6,116 nucleotides of DNA from Bacteroidales bacterium (GTDB lineage: Bacteria; Bacteroidota; Bacteroidia; Bacteroidales; Tenuifilaceae): the NCBI GenBank assembly GCA_008933525.1, contig WBUV01000207.1, positions 1 to 6,116 of the forward strand. Direction: 5' to 3'. The translations under genes were made by a program, and so were the position numbers. How positions within the stretch are numbered: the stretch's first letter is position 1; every line of letters starts with the position of its first letter. Of this stretch, positions 5,904 through 6,116 are shown piece by piece. The notes below the pieces were generated by a model that had not been told where the DNA came from, searched no databases, and saw only the letters and a list, made by a program, of their open reading frames with translations.

Positions 5904-5932
5904 TTTACAATTAGAAACTTATTTATTGTAAA
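5904..5932. repeat. 8-bp inverted repeat with 13-nt loop
   Basis: TTTACAAT (5904-5911) and ATTGTAAA (5925-5932) are perfect reverse complements separated by 13 nt. The arms are AT-rich, so an RNA hairpin would be weak; as DNA it could be a dimer-binding site. It directly follows the TGTCTAAAA repeat pair. Confidence 0.3.
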
Positions 5933-6045
5933 TTAACAGTATAACTCTCTGTAATCATTTTTATTGTATATTTCTGGTATGGTTTGTGTCTAGTTTTTAC
6001 CGATAAAACTTTAAACAACCATTTGAACTAAAAAAAACTTAAACT

Positions 6046-6116
6046 ATGAAAAGGATTATTTTACTTTTAGTTTTTTCGATTTCATCATTCAACATTTTAT
6101 TTGCTCAAGATGAAGA
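6046..6116 (+). CDS. Secreted protein of unknown type, N-terminus only
   Basis: ATG 6046 opens a frame that runs off the window after 23 full codons. The product begins MKRIILLLVF, then SISSFNILFAQDE. Two basic residues, a hydrophobic core and FA before Gln make a textbook type I signal peptide, with the probable cut between Ala20 and Gln21. There is no Cys at the cut site, so it is not a lipoprotein. The leader is A-rich (6029-6045), as expected for Bacteroidota. The mature protein is outside the window, so its function cannot be stated. It is transcribed away from the envelope operon and shares the 307-bp intergenic region with it. Confidence 0.75.
   Translation, partial: MKRIILLLVFSISSFNILFAQDE

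Larger units (their letters stand above)
5739..6045. other. Divergent intergenic region, 307 bp, no gene seen
   Basis: This very AT-rich region separates the leftward envelope operon from a rightward secreted-protein gene. The longest ATG-started frame noticed here is 11 codons (from 5827). It holds the repeats listed separately. An exact TAnnTTTG on the plus strand (5865-5872, TACATTTG) has no -33 partner at normal spacing, and a TATGGTTTG (5978-5986) has one base too many, so the promoter of the rightward gene is not settled. The last bases before 6046 are an A-rich leader as is common in this phylum. Its length suggests regulation of one or both flanking genes. Confidence 0.6.

Overview
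The window looks like chromosomal DNA from an AT-rich member of the Bacteroidota. Four signs agree: a DAHP synthase-chorismate mutase fusion of the kind typical of that phylum; promoter elements of the TTTG / TAnnTTTG type; A/T-rich leaders with no clear Shine-Dalgarno sequence; and signal peptides that end just before a Gln. Genus and family cannot be fixed from this sequence. No tRNA, rRNA, insertion sequence, integrase or CRISPR array was seen.

Left part (1-1830). The 3' end of the DAHP synthase/chorismate mutase gene (aromatic amino acid synthesis) runs rightward. It meets, with no bases between the two stop codons, a leftward pair: pssA (phosphatidylserine synthase) followed by purS (small subunit of the three-part FGAM synthase of purine synthesis). 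A 9-bp hairpin lies across both stop codons of the convergent pair. These are housekeeping genes.

Middle (1831-3576). A divergent intergenic region carries good Bacteroidota promoters on both strands, one for pssA and one for a large rightward gene. That gene fuses a Memo-like domain to an AMMECR1 domain (AmmeMemoRadiSam proteins B and A) behind an apparent signal peptide. The rightward promoter shows that translation starts at an ATG near 2017-2023 and not at the upstream in-frame TTG at 1966. A second bidirectional hairpin terminator separates this gene from the leftward operon that follows.

Right part (3577-6116). Two leftward genes, 2 nt apart, encode exported proteins: a 234-aa protein whose motif order resembles lysozyme-like or lytic transglycosylase folds, then a 484-aa lipoprotein of a Bacteroidota-type family without a known function. 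They are probably translated together and act in the cell envelope. A 307-bp intergenic region with several short repeats precedes the first 23 codons of a rightward secreted protein cut by the window edge.

The least understood parts are the exported Memo-AMMECR1 fusion, the two-gene envelope operon, and the repeat-bearing region in front of that operon.
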